Positions 5,618 through 11,615 of a stretch of DNA of 15,663 nucleotides are shown here, piece after piece. The translations under genes were made by a program, and so were the position numbers. This DNA is from Bacteroidota bacterium (GTDB lineage: Bacteria > Bacteroidota > Bacteroidia > Flavobacteriales_F > PHOS-HE28). The DNA lies in the NCBI GenBank assembly GCA_023430945.1, contig JAEYYE010000176.1, positions 1 to 15,663 on the forward strand, read 5' to 3'. The notes below the pieces were generated by a model, which saw only the letters and a list, made by a program, of their open reading frames with translations, had not been told where the DNA came from and searched no databases. Position 1 is the stretch's first letter. Each line of letters starts with the position of its first letter.

Positions 5618-6148
5618 TCACACCATATCCATCCGCTTTTTGTACTGCGCAGCCAGTTCCGCGTGCTTCGTCCAGAAGCCGGGTGCCGTATGGCCGTTCA
5701 GATGATCCACCAGGATATCCAGATGCGTGTGCCAGCCACCGGAAACACCAAGCAGTTCGTTCTGGTCCGGCAAACGATGATGCGTGAGCACGAGCAGGAC
5801 CCGATCACCTTGCTCGCTCAGTTCGAACACGACTTCGGAAAGTGCGTCCTCACGCGCGCCCCAGGAGAAGGCGAGCATGTTCGGCGGTTCGCAACGGGTG
5901 ATCTTCGCTTTCATGGCATGACCGTTCCTGTAACGCTCGGGAGTTTCGCTTGGCGCTGCATCGAGGTCGGAGTGCAGCCAGTGAAGTTCCATCGATCCGC
6001 CGGGGTACAATTGCATGTCGCCACTGGCAAGCCATTTGGCGCGTTTGTCCGATTCGGTGAGATAGGCCCACACGCGTTCGATCGGGCCGGGCAACAGACG
6101 CTCAAAACGAATGGTATTGGGTGCGATCAAGGTTCCGTACTTGTCCAT
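5618..6148 (-). CDS. SRPBCC (AHSA1/START-like) family protein
   Basis: A 176-residue protein with the hallmark beginning of the AHSA1-like SRPBCC fold: TIRFERLLPGPIERVWAYLT (residues 12-31), then a KRAKWLASGDMQLYPGGSMEL stretch (36-56), CEPPNMLAFSWG (about 86-97) and TLTHHRLP-like strand VLLVLTHHRLPD, ending in a long C-terminal helix with GWHTHLDILVDHL. The fold makes a deep hydrophobic ligand pocket; ligands are unknown for most such proteins. It follows the ArsR gene by 18 nt, one of the most common ArsR-SRPBCC pairings, and the pair is surely one operon under the ArsR operator at 6514. Confidence 0.92.
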   Translation of the reverse strand: MDKYGTLIAPNTIRFERLLPGPIERVWAYLTESDKRAKWLASGDMQLYPGGSMELHWLHSDLDAAPSETPERYRNGHAMKAKITRCEPPNMLAFSWGAREDALSEVVFELSEQGDRVLLVLTHHRLPDQNELLGVSGGWHTHLDILVDHLNGHTAPGFWTKHAELAAQYKKRMDMV

Positions 6149-6166
6149 GGTGAATGAGTTTTGTGA

Positions 6167-6502
6167 TCAACGTTCGCGTGCATCTTCTTCTTTCAGGATC
6201 CGTTCCAGCGAATCCAAGCGTGAAGCCCAGAAATGCCGTGTCTGTTCGATCCACTCCGCAGCTTTGTCCAACGGCCCGGATCGATAACTGAGATAGTGAT
6301 CGCGGCCCACTTTCCTACGCTGGACAAGCTTCGCACGCTCAAGCATCAGGATGTGTTTGCTCACGGCGTTCAGCGACATCTTGAACGGCCTGGCGACATC
6401 GGTGACACGTGCTTCACCCGAGGCCAGCCTTGCCAGGATCGCGCGTCGCGTGGGATCGGCCAGGGCCAGCAGGGTGCGATCAAGTGTTCTTGGTGCAGAC
6501 AT
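6167..6502 (-). CDS. ArsR-family winged-helix transcriptional repressor
   Basis: A 111-residue repressor. LALADPTRRAILARLASGEARVTDVA (residues 12-37) is the classic first half of the ArsR domain; MSLNAVSKHILMLERAKLV (42-60) is the helix-turn-helix, and the wing is RRKVGRDHYLSY. There are no paired Cys/His metal ligands, so it is of the non-metal type that accompanies SRPBCC proteins. A perfect inverted repeat overlaps its promoter region just upstream of the start, so it most likely represses itself and the SRPBCC gene. ATG 6502 is preceded at 4 nt by a consensus promoter box. Confidence 0.93.
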   Translation of the reverse strand: MSAPRTLDRTLLALADPTRRAILARLASGEARVTDVARPFKMSLNAVSKHILMLERAKLVQRRKVGRDHYLSYRSGPLDKAAEWIEQTRHFWASRLDSLERILKEEDARER

Positions 6503-6506
6503 GGCG

Positions 6507-6514
6507 CAAATATA
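6507..6514 (-). promoter_or_regulatory. TAnnTTTG promoter box of the arsR-SRPBCC operon
   Basis: On the minus strand TATATTTG matches the Bacteroidota -7 consensus exactly and stands 4 nt before the ATG, implying a leaderless or near-leaderless mRNA. It abuts the operator, so a bound repressor would block polymerase. Confidence 0.65.
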
Positions 6515-6533
6515 TTCAACCTTTTGGTTGAAT
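6514..6533. promoter_or_regulatory. ArsR operator (inverted repeat)
   Basis: ATTCAACC and GGTTGAAT are perfect 8-bp arms around TTTT, placed directly upstream of the -7 box of the arsR gene. Dimeric ArsR proteins bind such dyads, and AACC...GGTT sites of this kind are familiar upstream of ArsR-SRPBCC pairs. Autorepression is inferred. Confidence 0.8.
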
Positions 6534-6946
6534 GTACATCCTTCACGAATTCATCCGATCCTTCATGAATGTCCGGTTGGGCCGCGATCGAAAGATCCCA
6601 GTCCGTGTTCTCTGAGCTGTTCTTCGGGGCGGGATCTGGTCAGGTCGTGTCTTCGCCTGCAAAGCCGCACTCTCCGCCGTTCGGCGGATCGCTTGCGGGT
6701 TTTCCGGCTACGCCACTTACGCAGTTCGGGTCCTTACGCAGGAACATCCGATCAATGGAAATACTCCTCGATGATCAAGCGGAAGAAGCCATTTCATGTT
6801 GCCTGCCGATCGCGCCAGCGATCATCTGCAGCAATTCAAGAACGTCGCGTGTTCCATTGCGTCGTCGCGATTCAACCCTTCATGATCCAAAGCAGAAGGG
6901 GCTCCTGGTATTCGCGATCGGTACTTGTACCACCAATGTCAGTGCC
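6534..6946. other. 413-bp stretch without a supported gene
   Basis: No frame here shows a family, a plausible start or gene-like composition; the long plus-strand frame crossing it is the shadow of the minus-strand gene at 6947. It contains one short hairpin, TCCGCCG/CGGCGGA with a 2-nt loop at 6673-6688, followed by a CGGGTTTTCCGGCTACGCC run that loosely resembles 156-184 near the IS110 end. This suggests degenerate palindromic repeat material. Confidence 0.5.
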
Positions 6947-7399
6947 TCACCCTCTTCTCCGCAAACTTCCCACGGCCAGCGCCAACGCCATGGTCACATA
7001 GATCCCCAACAGGGAACGCTGCGAAAGCCGCTCTTCAAATCCTGGAGTGAAGCGTTTGGGCACCACATGATAATCCACCACATACGCCGTGGCAGCAGTG
7101 GCCGCACCGGCCAGCAAAGCCCTGCCCATCGATGGCCTTTCCTTGCGTGGCAACAACATCTCATGCATGCCGGCCCAGGCCATCATCGCGGCACTGTTGA
7201 GACCGGCACCGGCCAGTGTATGCTTCGCATCGAGCCGATCGGTGTGCGTGGCCTCTTCGCCCCACAGCATGTGGCTCACGGCATTGATCGCCGAAGTGGC
7301 CGTTCCATTCTCCCTCTGGCCCAAAAAAGCGACTGCCGCGGTGGTGGCTGCAGTGGCCACGGCTCCGGTGGCCATCGTATCGTTCATCCAGCTTCCCAT
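6947..7399 (-). CDS. Small predicted membrane protein of unknown function
   Basis: A 150-residue hydrophobic protein beginning MGSWMNDTMATGAVATAATTAAVA, with INAVSHMLWG (about 38-47), LAGAGLNSAAMMAWAGMHEML (62-82), RALLAGAATAATAYVVDYHVVPKR (93-116) and a final helix LGIYVTMALALAVGSL. The N-terminal DT-x-ATGAVA and INAVSHxxWG blocks resemble a widespread uncharacterised membrane family; I give no function. About four helices are likely. It shares no obvious operon with neighbours: a 64-bp gap separates it from the DUF1801 gene upstream. Confidence 0.75.
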   Translation of the reverse strand: MGSWMNDTMATGAVATAATTAAVAFLGQRENGTATSAINAVSHMLWGEEATHTDRLDAKHTLAGAGLNSAAMMAWAGMHEMLLPRKERPSMGRALLAGAATAATAYVVDYHVVPKRFTPGFEERLSQRSLLGIYVTMALALAVGSLRRRG

Positions 7400-7463
7400 G
7401 ATCGAAATTTTATCGTGGAACGAAGCAAGTTTCCGGCCAGCACGAGAGTGGATCGTTCCCGCT

Positions 7464-7886
7464 CTACTGCACGCGCGTCTTCTCCATTTCCTTCACCCCG
7501 TGCACGATCAGTTCTTCAAGGATCCTGGGATCCACATCGCTGAGCCGCTTGATGTAGAGGCAGCCCTTGCCGATCGAGTGTTTGCCTAGCTTCTCCAGCA
7601 ATGATCCGAATTTCTCAAATCCGGCAATGATGTAGATCGAAATGTTCGCCTTGCGCGGACTGATGCCGGTGATGAACCACTCGCCTTCGCGCCCGCTGGC
7701 ACTTTTGTAATGGTAGCGGCCATAACCGGCGATGCTGCTGCCCCACATCTTCGGCTCCTCGCCCGTGGCCTTCTTCATCATGCCCATGATGGTGCGGCAG
7801 TCGGCGGCCACCGCTTCAGGTTGAGCATCGATCAAAGCATCAACGTCCGCTTCGTTGAGCTTGGTCTTCAGTTCTGCCTTGGCCAT
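7464..7886 (-). CDS. DUF1801 domain protein
   Basis: A 140-residue protein of the DUF1801 (YdhG-like) family. Family marks are DCRTIMGMMKKATGEEPKMWGSSIAGYG (about residues 29-56, with the W-G-x-S-I-x-G-Y core), YKSASGREGEWFITGISPRKANISIYI (60-86), and the late LGKHSIGKGCLYIKRLSDVD (100-119, K-G-C-L-Y-I-K-x-L being diagnostic). The biochemical role is not established. It has its own promoter-like box (7890-7897) and is probably monocistronic. DUF1801, SRPBCC and PhnB-like VOC proteins often travel together, so its closeness to that cluster fits. Confidence 0.93.
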   Translation of the reverse strand: MAKAELKTKLNEADVDALIDAQPEAVAADCRTIMGMMKKATGEEPKMWGSSIAGYGRYHYKSASGREGEWFITGISPRKANISIYIIAGFEKFGSLLEKLGKHSIGKGCLYIKRLSDVDPRILEELIVHGVKEMEKTRVQ

Positions 7887-7889
7887 GAT

Positions 7890-7897
7890 CGAATGTA
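7890..7897 (-). promoter_or_regulatory. Promoter-like box of the DUF1801 gene
   Basis: TACATTCG on the minus strand is a one-base variant of TAnnTTTG and ends 3 nt before the ATG at 7886, again implying a leaderless transcript. Confidence 0.4.
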
Positions 7898-7963
7898 GTG
7901 CGGCCGAGCGCCCGATCCCAGCATGCGAACTCCTTCTAACTTGGCCCCCTAAAGCTTCCAGGA

Positions 7964-8359
7964 GTGAACCCTGTGCTTCGTAATATTCTCGCAGTGATCG
8001 TGGGCGTGGTCGTCTGTCTATTGCTGAACGGGATCCTCCTCAGTATGATGATGAGGATGATCCCAACGCCCGCAGGTTTCGATCCGAACGAACCATCAAC
8101 ATTCACCCTTCTGGAGAACAGGCACATGATCTCACCGTTCGTGGCGCACGCCGTGCCTTCACTGATCGGCGGACTGATCGCGGCCTTGATCGCAGCGACG
8201 CGGAAAATGACGATGGCGTTGATCGTTGGCGGCATTCATCTGCTTGGTGGGATCGCTGCCGCGTTCATGATCCCCGCCCCGGCCTGGTTCATCGCACTGG
8301 ACCTGATCGTGGCGTATCTGCCCATGGCGTGGATCGGTGGAAAGCTGGCAAGAGCGTGA
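7964..8359 (+). CDS. Four-helix membrane protein of unknown function
   Basis: A 131-residue protein with four likely membrane helices: NILAVIVGVVVCLLLNGILLSMMM (7-30), FVAHAVPSLIGGLIAALIA (58-76), a segment with ALIVGGIHLLGGIAAAFMI (84-102) and WFIALDLIVAYLPMAWIGG (107-125). A short exposed loop after helix one carries PTPAGFDPNEPST. Small Gly/Ala-rich four-helix proteins of this kind are common in Bacteroidota, but I do not recognise a characterised family. The GTG at 7964 is the natural start because the first helix follows directly; CCAGGAG sits right before it, one of the few Shine-Dalgarno-like sequences in the window. Confidence 0.75.
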   Translation: MNPVLRNILAVIVGVVVCLLLNGILLSMMMRMIPTPAGFDPNEPSTFTLLENRHMISPFVAHAVPSLIGGLIAALIAATRKMTMALIVGGIHLLGGIAAAFMIPAPAWFIALDLIVAYLPMAWIGGKLARA

Positions 8360-8425
8360 CCGATCGGCCCCCTGTACGGTGATCTATTCTGCATGCCCCG
8401 CCGATCGGGCTTGGATCGCTACCGC

Positions 8426-8433
8426 TACCTTTA
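8426..8433 (+). promoter_or_regulatory. Promoter-like box before the CvfB-like gene
   Basis: TACCTTTA differs from TAnnTTTG only at the last base and ends 4 nt before GTG 8438. This is the main reason for preferring that start over ATG 8393. Confidence 0.4.
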
Positions 8434-8437
8434 CCAT

Positions 8438-9280
8438 GTGGTACGCATCGGACGGATCCAGGAACTCGGCATACTTCGGATCACCTCGCAGGGCGTGATC
8501 CTTGGCGATGATGACGAACTCGAAGTTCCACTGCCAAAGAATGAAGCACCGAAGAACGCTGATGTGGATGGTACCTTGAACGTCTTCGTTCATCACGATG
8601 CAGGCGGCAGCCCTGTCGCATCGATGAAATTCCCCAAGGCACAAGTGGGTGAATTCGCTCCGATGAAGGTGCAATTCGTTGACCACAGGGGCGCGCACAT
8701 GGACTGGGGTGTTGAGCCGGAACTTGTTGTACCGCACCGTGATCAGGAGCGTGAGATGTTCGAAGGCAACTGGTACATCGTGCGAGTGGTCCTTGATCCA
8801 TCCACCGGCAGGCTCCATGGCAGTAGCAAGGTCTCTGAATACCTTGATAACGATAAGCTCTCTGTTGCTGAAGGTGAAAGGGTGGATCTGTTGATCCATG
8901 CGAAAAGCGATCTTGGTTTCTCGGCGATCGTGAACAACAGGCACCATGGCCTTCTGCATGCGAACGAGGTTTACAAGCCGGTTTCTGTGAACGATCGGAT
9001 CGAAGGATATGTGAAGCGCATCCGCGAGGACAACAAGCTTGACATCACCTTGCAACCGATCGGATTCCGCCAGTACAACGATGCGAACGTCGCGCTGCTG
9101 GAGAAGCGGCTTCGATCCAATAACGGCTTCCTTCCCTTCACCGATCACAGTTCACCGGATGAGATCCACAGCGAATTCGGGATCAGCAAAAAGGCCTTCA
9201 AGAAAGCGCTCGGCACGCTTTACAAACTCCGGAAGGTGAAGATCCAGAACGATGGCATCGAATTGATCGGCAAGCGCTGA
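8438..9280 (+). CDS. cvfB: CvfB-like S1-domain RNA-binding protein
   Basis: About 280 residues from GTG 8438 (295 from ATG 8393). The protein opens IGRIQELGILRITSQGVIL, the first S1-like strand set of CvfB/YitL proteins; VASMKFPKAQVGEFA (about 60-74) is the usual end of that domain. Further S1-like units follow (around SAIVNNRHHGLLHANEVY and the KRIREDNKLDITLQPIGF segment). A C-terminal winged helix ends the chain (IHSEFGISKKAFKKALGTLY, then LRKVKI...GIELIG). CvfB family members bind RNA and affect gene expression globally; no catalytic activity is known. I prefer the GTG because a promoter-like box precedes it by 4 nt and the 15 residues before it (MPRRSGLDRYRYLYH) are not part of the family. 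The stop touches the YjdM stop on the other strand. Confidence 0.9.
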   Translation: MVRIGRIQELGILRITSQGVILGDDDELEVPLPKNEAPKNADVDGTLNVFVHHDAGGSPVASMKFPKAQVGEFAPMKVQFVDHRGAHMDWGVEPELVVPHRDQEREMFEGNWYIVRVVLDPSTGRLHGSSKVSEYLDNDKLSVAEGERVDLLIHAKSDLGFSAIVNNRHHGLLHANEVYKPVSVNDRIEGYVKRIREDNKLDITLQPIGFRQYNDANVALLEKRLRSNNGFLPFTDHSSPDEIHSEFGISKKAFKKALGTLYKLRKVKIQNDGIELIGKR

Positions 9281-9625
9281 TCACGCCTTCCGAACGAACT
9301 CGCTCTTCAACGCCATGGCCCCGAACCCTTCGATCCTGCAATCGATGTTGTGGCCTGCAGGTCCATCGGTGAGCCGGATGTTCTTCACTTTCGTTCCCGC
9401 CTTGATCGCCTTCGGCGCACCTTTCACAGGCAGGTCCTTGATCACCACCACATCATCCCCATCCTTCAGCACGTTGCCGTTCGCATCCTTGATATGGGCT
9501 GGAGCATTCTCTGCGGCAACTTCCTCCGGATTCCATTCGTGGCCGCACTCGCCGCACATCCACGAGGAGCCCGTGGGATAAGTGATGGCCGATCGGCAGT
9601 TGGGGCAGGGATGTTGATCTGGCAT
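9281..9625 (-). CDS. yjdM: Zinc-ribbon protein YjdM (formerly PhnA)
   Basis: A 114-residue protein with an N-terminal zinc ribbon, CPNC at residues 7-10 and CGEC at 24-27, joined by RSAITYPTGSSWM. The C-terminal KOW/SH3-like domain reads NGNVLKDGDDVVVIKDLPVKGA, then IKAGTKVKNIRL and HNIDCRIEGFGAMALKSEFVRKA, a near-textbook YjdM sequence. Despite old naming it is not phosphonoacetate hydrolase; its function is unclear. ATG 9625 begins right before the ribbon; a TACTTTCG box (9633-9640) stands 7 nt upstream. The frame continues upstream but without family similarity. Its stop codon abuts that of the CvfB-like gene with no gap. Confidence 0.95.
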   Translation of the reverse strand: MPDQHPCPNCRSAITYPTGSSWMCGECGHEWNPEEVAAENAPAHIKDANGNVLKDGDDVVVIKDLPVKGAPKAIKAGTKVKNIRLTDGPAGHNIDCRIEGFGAMALKSEFVRKA

Positions 9626-9632
9626 TGCGCTG

Positions 9633-9640
9633 CGAAAGTA
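9633..9640 (-). promoter_or_regulatory. Promoter-like box of yjdM
   Basis: TACTTTCG on the minus strand is a one-base variant of TAnnTTTG, 7 nt before the ATG at 9625. Confidence 0.4.
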
Positions 9641-9673
9641 CCGTTCTGCCGCCACCGGGGCGATCTTCACGCA

Positions 9674-10483
9674 ATGGAGACGCGAAGACTTGGAAATAGC
9701 GGGCTTTCTGTTCCGGTGATCGGGATGGGAAGCTGGAAGACATTCGATGTGGAGGGAAGTGAAGCGGAAGCCAACGTGCAACGCGTGGTGGATGCTGCGA
9801 TCGGTGCAGGCACGCGCTTCTTCGACAGTTCACCGATGTACGGCCGATCGGAAGAATTGCTTGGCAGATGCCTGGAAAAGCATCGTGAAAAAGCGATCGT
9901 GGCGACAAAGGTCTGGACGGAAGATGACGCTGAAGCGGAACAACAGATCGCCAATGCGTTGGCTTGGTACGGCGGAAAGATCGATCTGTACCAGGTGCAT
10001 AATCTGGTGAGCTGGCAGAAGCGGCTCGATCGGTTGGAAAGACTCAAGGAAGAAGGAAAGATCACCGCGATCGGTGTAACGCATTACCAGCACGCAGCAT
10101 TCCCCGAACTGCTGAAAGTGATGCGCACCGGAAGGATCGATACGATCCAGATCCCGTACAATCCATGGCAACGGGAAGTGGAAAAGGAAGTGTTGCCGCT
10201 GGCGGAAGAACTCGGCCTTGGCGTGGTGGTGATGCGGCCGTTCGGTGAAGGAAAACTGCTGCGTGAACGACCCGACAGGAAAGAACTGGAACCGCTGAAG
10301 GAATTCGGGATCACCTCCTGGACGCAGGCTTTGTTGAAGTGGATCCTGAGCGACCGACGCTGCCATGTGCCGATCCCCGCTACAAGCAATGCCGATCATG
10401 CCATCGCCAATGCTGCGGCGGGTGAAGAGCCGTGGTTGGGAGCAGAGCAACGCGAGCTGATCGCACGGCTTGCGACGAGGTGA
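9674..10483 (+). CDS. Aldo/keto reductase
   Basis: A 269-residue TIM-barrel oxidoreductase using NADPH. It begins METRRLGNSGLSVPVIGMGS. The catalytic tetrad is visible: D51 and Y56 in FFDSSPMYGRSEELLG, K79 in VATKVW, H109 in DLYQVHN. The barrel continues with ITAIGVTHY, IDTIQIPYNPW and LGLGVVVMRPFGEGKLL, and the late PIPATSNADHAIANAAA segment corresponds to the cofactor-binding end. Length is slightly short for the superfamily but all core strands are present. The ATG at 9674 sits just before the first strand; the reading frame upstream is unrelated. The substrate cannot be read from sequence. It is divergent from yjdM, with a 48-bp gap. Confidence 0.93.
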   Translation: METRRLGNSGLSVPVIGMGSWKTFDVEGSEAEANVQRVVDAAIGAGTRFFDSSPMYGRSEELLGRCLEKHREKAIVATKVWTEDDAEAEQQIANALAWYGGKIDLYQVHNLVSWQKRLDRLERLKEEGKITAIGVTHYQHAAFPELLKVMRTGRIDTIQIPYNPWQREVEKEVLPLAEELGLGVVVMRPFGEGKLLRERPDRKELEPLKEFGITSWTQALLKWILSDRRCHVPIPATSNADHAIANAAAGEEPWLGAEQRELIARLATR

Positions 10484-10499
10484 CCGCGCCCGGGATGGT

Positions 10500-10613
10500 A
10501 GCGGCAGCTTGCTGAAGGAGCGGCCAGCCAATGTGTGCAGCGAGGAGGCGACCGAAGGAAGCCACCGCAGCGCCACAGTGGCTGGCCGGTACGAAGCAAC
10601 TACAGCGGACAGC
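10500..10613. repeat. 114-bp dispersed repeat, copy B
   Basis: Second copy of the element at 908-1021, same length. Box 1 is 10500-10518, box 2 10539-10571, box 3 10595-10613. The arms around box 2, CGGCCAGCCAATGTG (10521-10535) and CACAGTGGCTGGCCG (10574-10588), are complementary at 14 of 15 positions, though they share no clear sequence with the arms of copy A. It fills the gap between the aldo/keto reductase and transketolase genes. Confidence 0.8.
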
Positions 10614-10634
10614 CCGATCAGGCGCCCACAGCCT

Positions 10635-10642
10635 TACCTTCG
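10635..10642 (+). promoter_or_regulatory. Promoter-like box of the transketolase gene
   Basis: TACCTTCG, a one-base variant of TAnnTTTG, ends 20 nt before the TTG start at 10663. No clear -33 TTG is seen. Confidence 0.35.
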
Positions 10643-10662
10643 CATTCCCCGATCCTTTTCCC

Positions 10663-11541
10663 TTGAACAAGCCAGAGCACACCGCCATCACTACGAAAGC
10701 GAATATTCAGGAATTGATCCGCATCGCCACGCAGGTGCGCCGCGATATCGTGCGCATGGTGCACGGCGTACAAAGTGGCCATCCCGGCGGATCGCTCGGT
10801 TGCGCGGATTTCTTCACCGCCATGTACTTCCACGTGCTGCGGCACGATCCGAAGAATTTCGATATGGATGGCCAGGGGCAGGATGTGTTCTTCCTGAGCA
10901 ACGGGCACATCAGTCCGGTATGGTACAGCGTGCTGGCGCGCAGCGGTTACTTCCCGGTGAGCGAATTGAACACCTTCCGCAAGATCGATTCACGTTTGCA
11001 AGGACACCCGACGACGCATGAAGGATTGCCCGGTGTGCGCATGGCGAGCGGATCGCTCGGACAAGGCTTGAGCGTTGCGATCGGTGCGGCGCTGGCGAAG
11101 AAATTGAACGGCGATGATCATCTCGTCTTCAGCCTGCATGGCGATGGCGAACTGCAGGAAGGCCAGATCTGGGAAGCGGCGATGTTCGCGCCGGCCAACA
11201 AGGTGGACAACCTGATCAGCACGATCGACTACAACGGCCGCCAGATCGATGGCGATGTGAAGGATGTGCTCGACCTGGGCAACCTGCGTGCGAAATGGGA
11301 AGCGTTCGGCTGGGATGTGCTGGAGACGAAAGGCAATGATATCGCCCAGGTGATCGGAACGCTGGAAGAAGCGAAAACCCGGACCGGACGTGGCAAGCCG
11401 ATCATGATCCTGATGCACACCGAAATGGGTTGCGGCGTGGATTTCATGTGCGGCACGCATGAATGGCACGGCATATCGCCCAATGATGAGCAACTGAAGC
11501 TCGCGCTCGCGCAGTTGGAGGAGACGTTGGGGGATTACTAG
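10663..11541 (+). CDS. tkt: Transketolase, N-terminal (thiamine-diphosphate-binding) subunit
   Basis: A 292-residue protein covering only the first half of transketolase. Motifs: VHGVQSGHPGGSLGCADFF (33-51, substrate/phosphate-side His40), FLSNGHISP (77-85), GHPTTHEGLPGVRMASGSLGQGLS (114-137), the thiamine-diphosphate motif HGDGELQEGQIWEAAMFA (159-176) ending in DYN (189-191), and HEWHG (266-270). Split transketolases need a separate C-terminal subunit carrying the pyrimidine-binding domain; together they serve the non-oxidative pentose phosphate pathway. That partner gene usually follows at once but is not here: the next genes run on the other strand. No ATG lies before the conserved region, so TTG 10663 is the best start; it gives a normal N-terminus (NIQELIRIATQVRRDIVRMV). 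Confidence 0.92.
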   Translation: MNKPEHTAITTKANIQELIRIATQVRRDIVRMVHGVQSGHPGGSLGCADFFTAMYFHVLRHDPKNFDMDGQGQDVFFLSNGHISPVWYSVLARSGYFPVSELNTFRKIDSRLQGHPTTHEGLPGVRMASGSLGQGLSVAIGAALAKKLNGDDHLVFSLHGDGELQEGQIWEAAMFAPANKVDNLISTIDYNGRQIDGDVKDVLDLGNLRAKWEAFGWDVLETKGNDIAQVIGTLEEAKTRTGRGKPIMILMHTEMGCGVDFMCGTHEWHGISPNDEQLKLALAQLEETLGDY

Positions 11542-11563
11542 GGGTTAGCGGAAGTTGAGGTTG

Positions 11564-11605
11564 TTGGAGGTTGGAGGTTGGAGGCTGGAGGCTGGAGGCT
11601 GGAGG
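11564..11605. repeat. Heptamer tandem repeat (six units)
   Basis: Three TTGGAGG units are followed by three CTGGAGG units without interruption, in the 74-bp gap between the convergent transketolase and adaptor genes. A looser GAGGTTG run precedes it. It may vary in copy number by slippage; no terminator hairpin is visible in the gap. Confidence 0.9.
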
Positions 11606-11615
11606 TTTCTTCCGA

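Noticed and set aside
6569..7543. Long plus-strand frame of 324 codons.
   Set aside because: It is antisense to the minus-strand genes at 6947 and 7464, shows no family or sensible composition, and is explained by the GC-rich, GATC-rich codon use of the opposite strand.
8393..8437. ATG 8393 as the start of the CvfB-like protein.
   Set aside because: The 15 residues it adds do not match the family start, and a promoter-like box lies within them directly before GTG 8438; kept as an alternative only.
8384..9148. 254-codon minus-strand frame.
   Set aside because: Antisense to the CvfB-like gene, which has clear family motifs over the same stretch.
10500..10613. Considered as an integron attC site because of its imperfect palindrome around a central region.
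   Set aside because: No GTTRRRY/RYYYAAC core sites, no cassette genes and no integrase in view.
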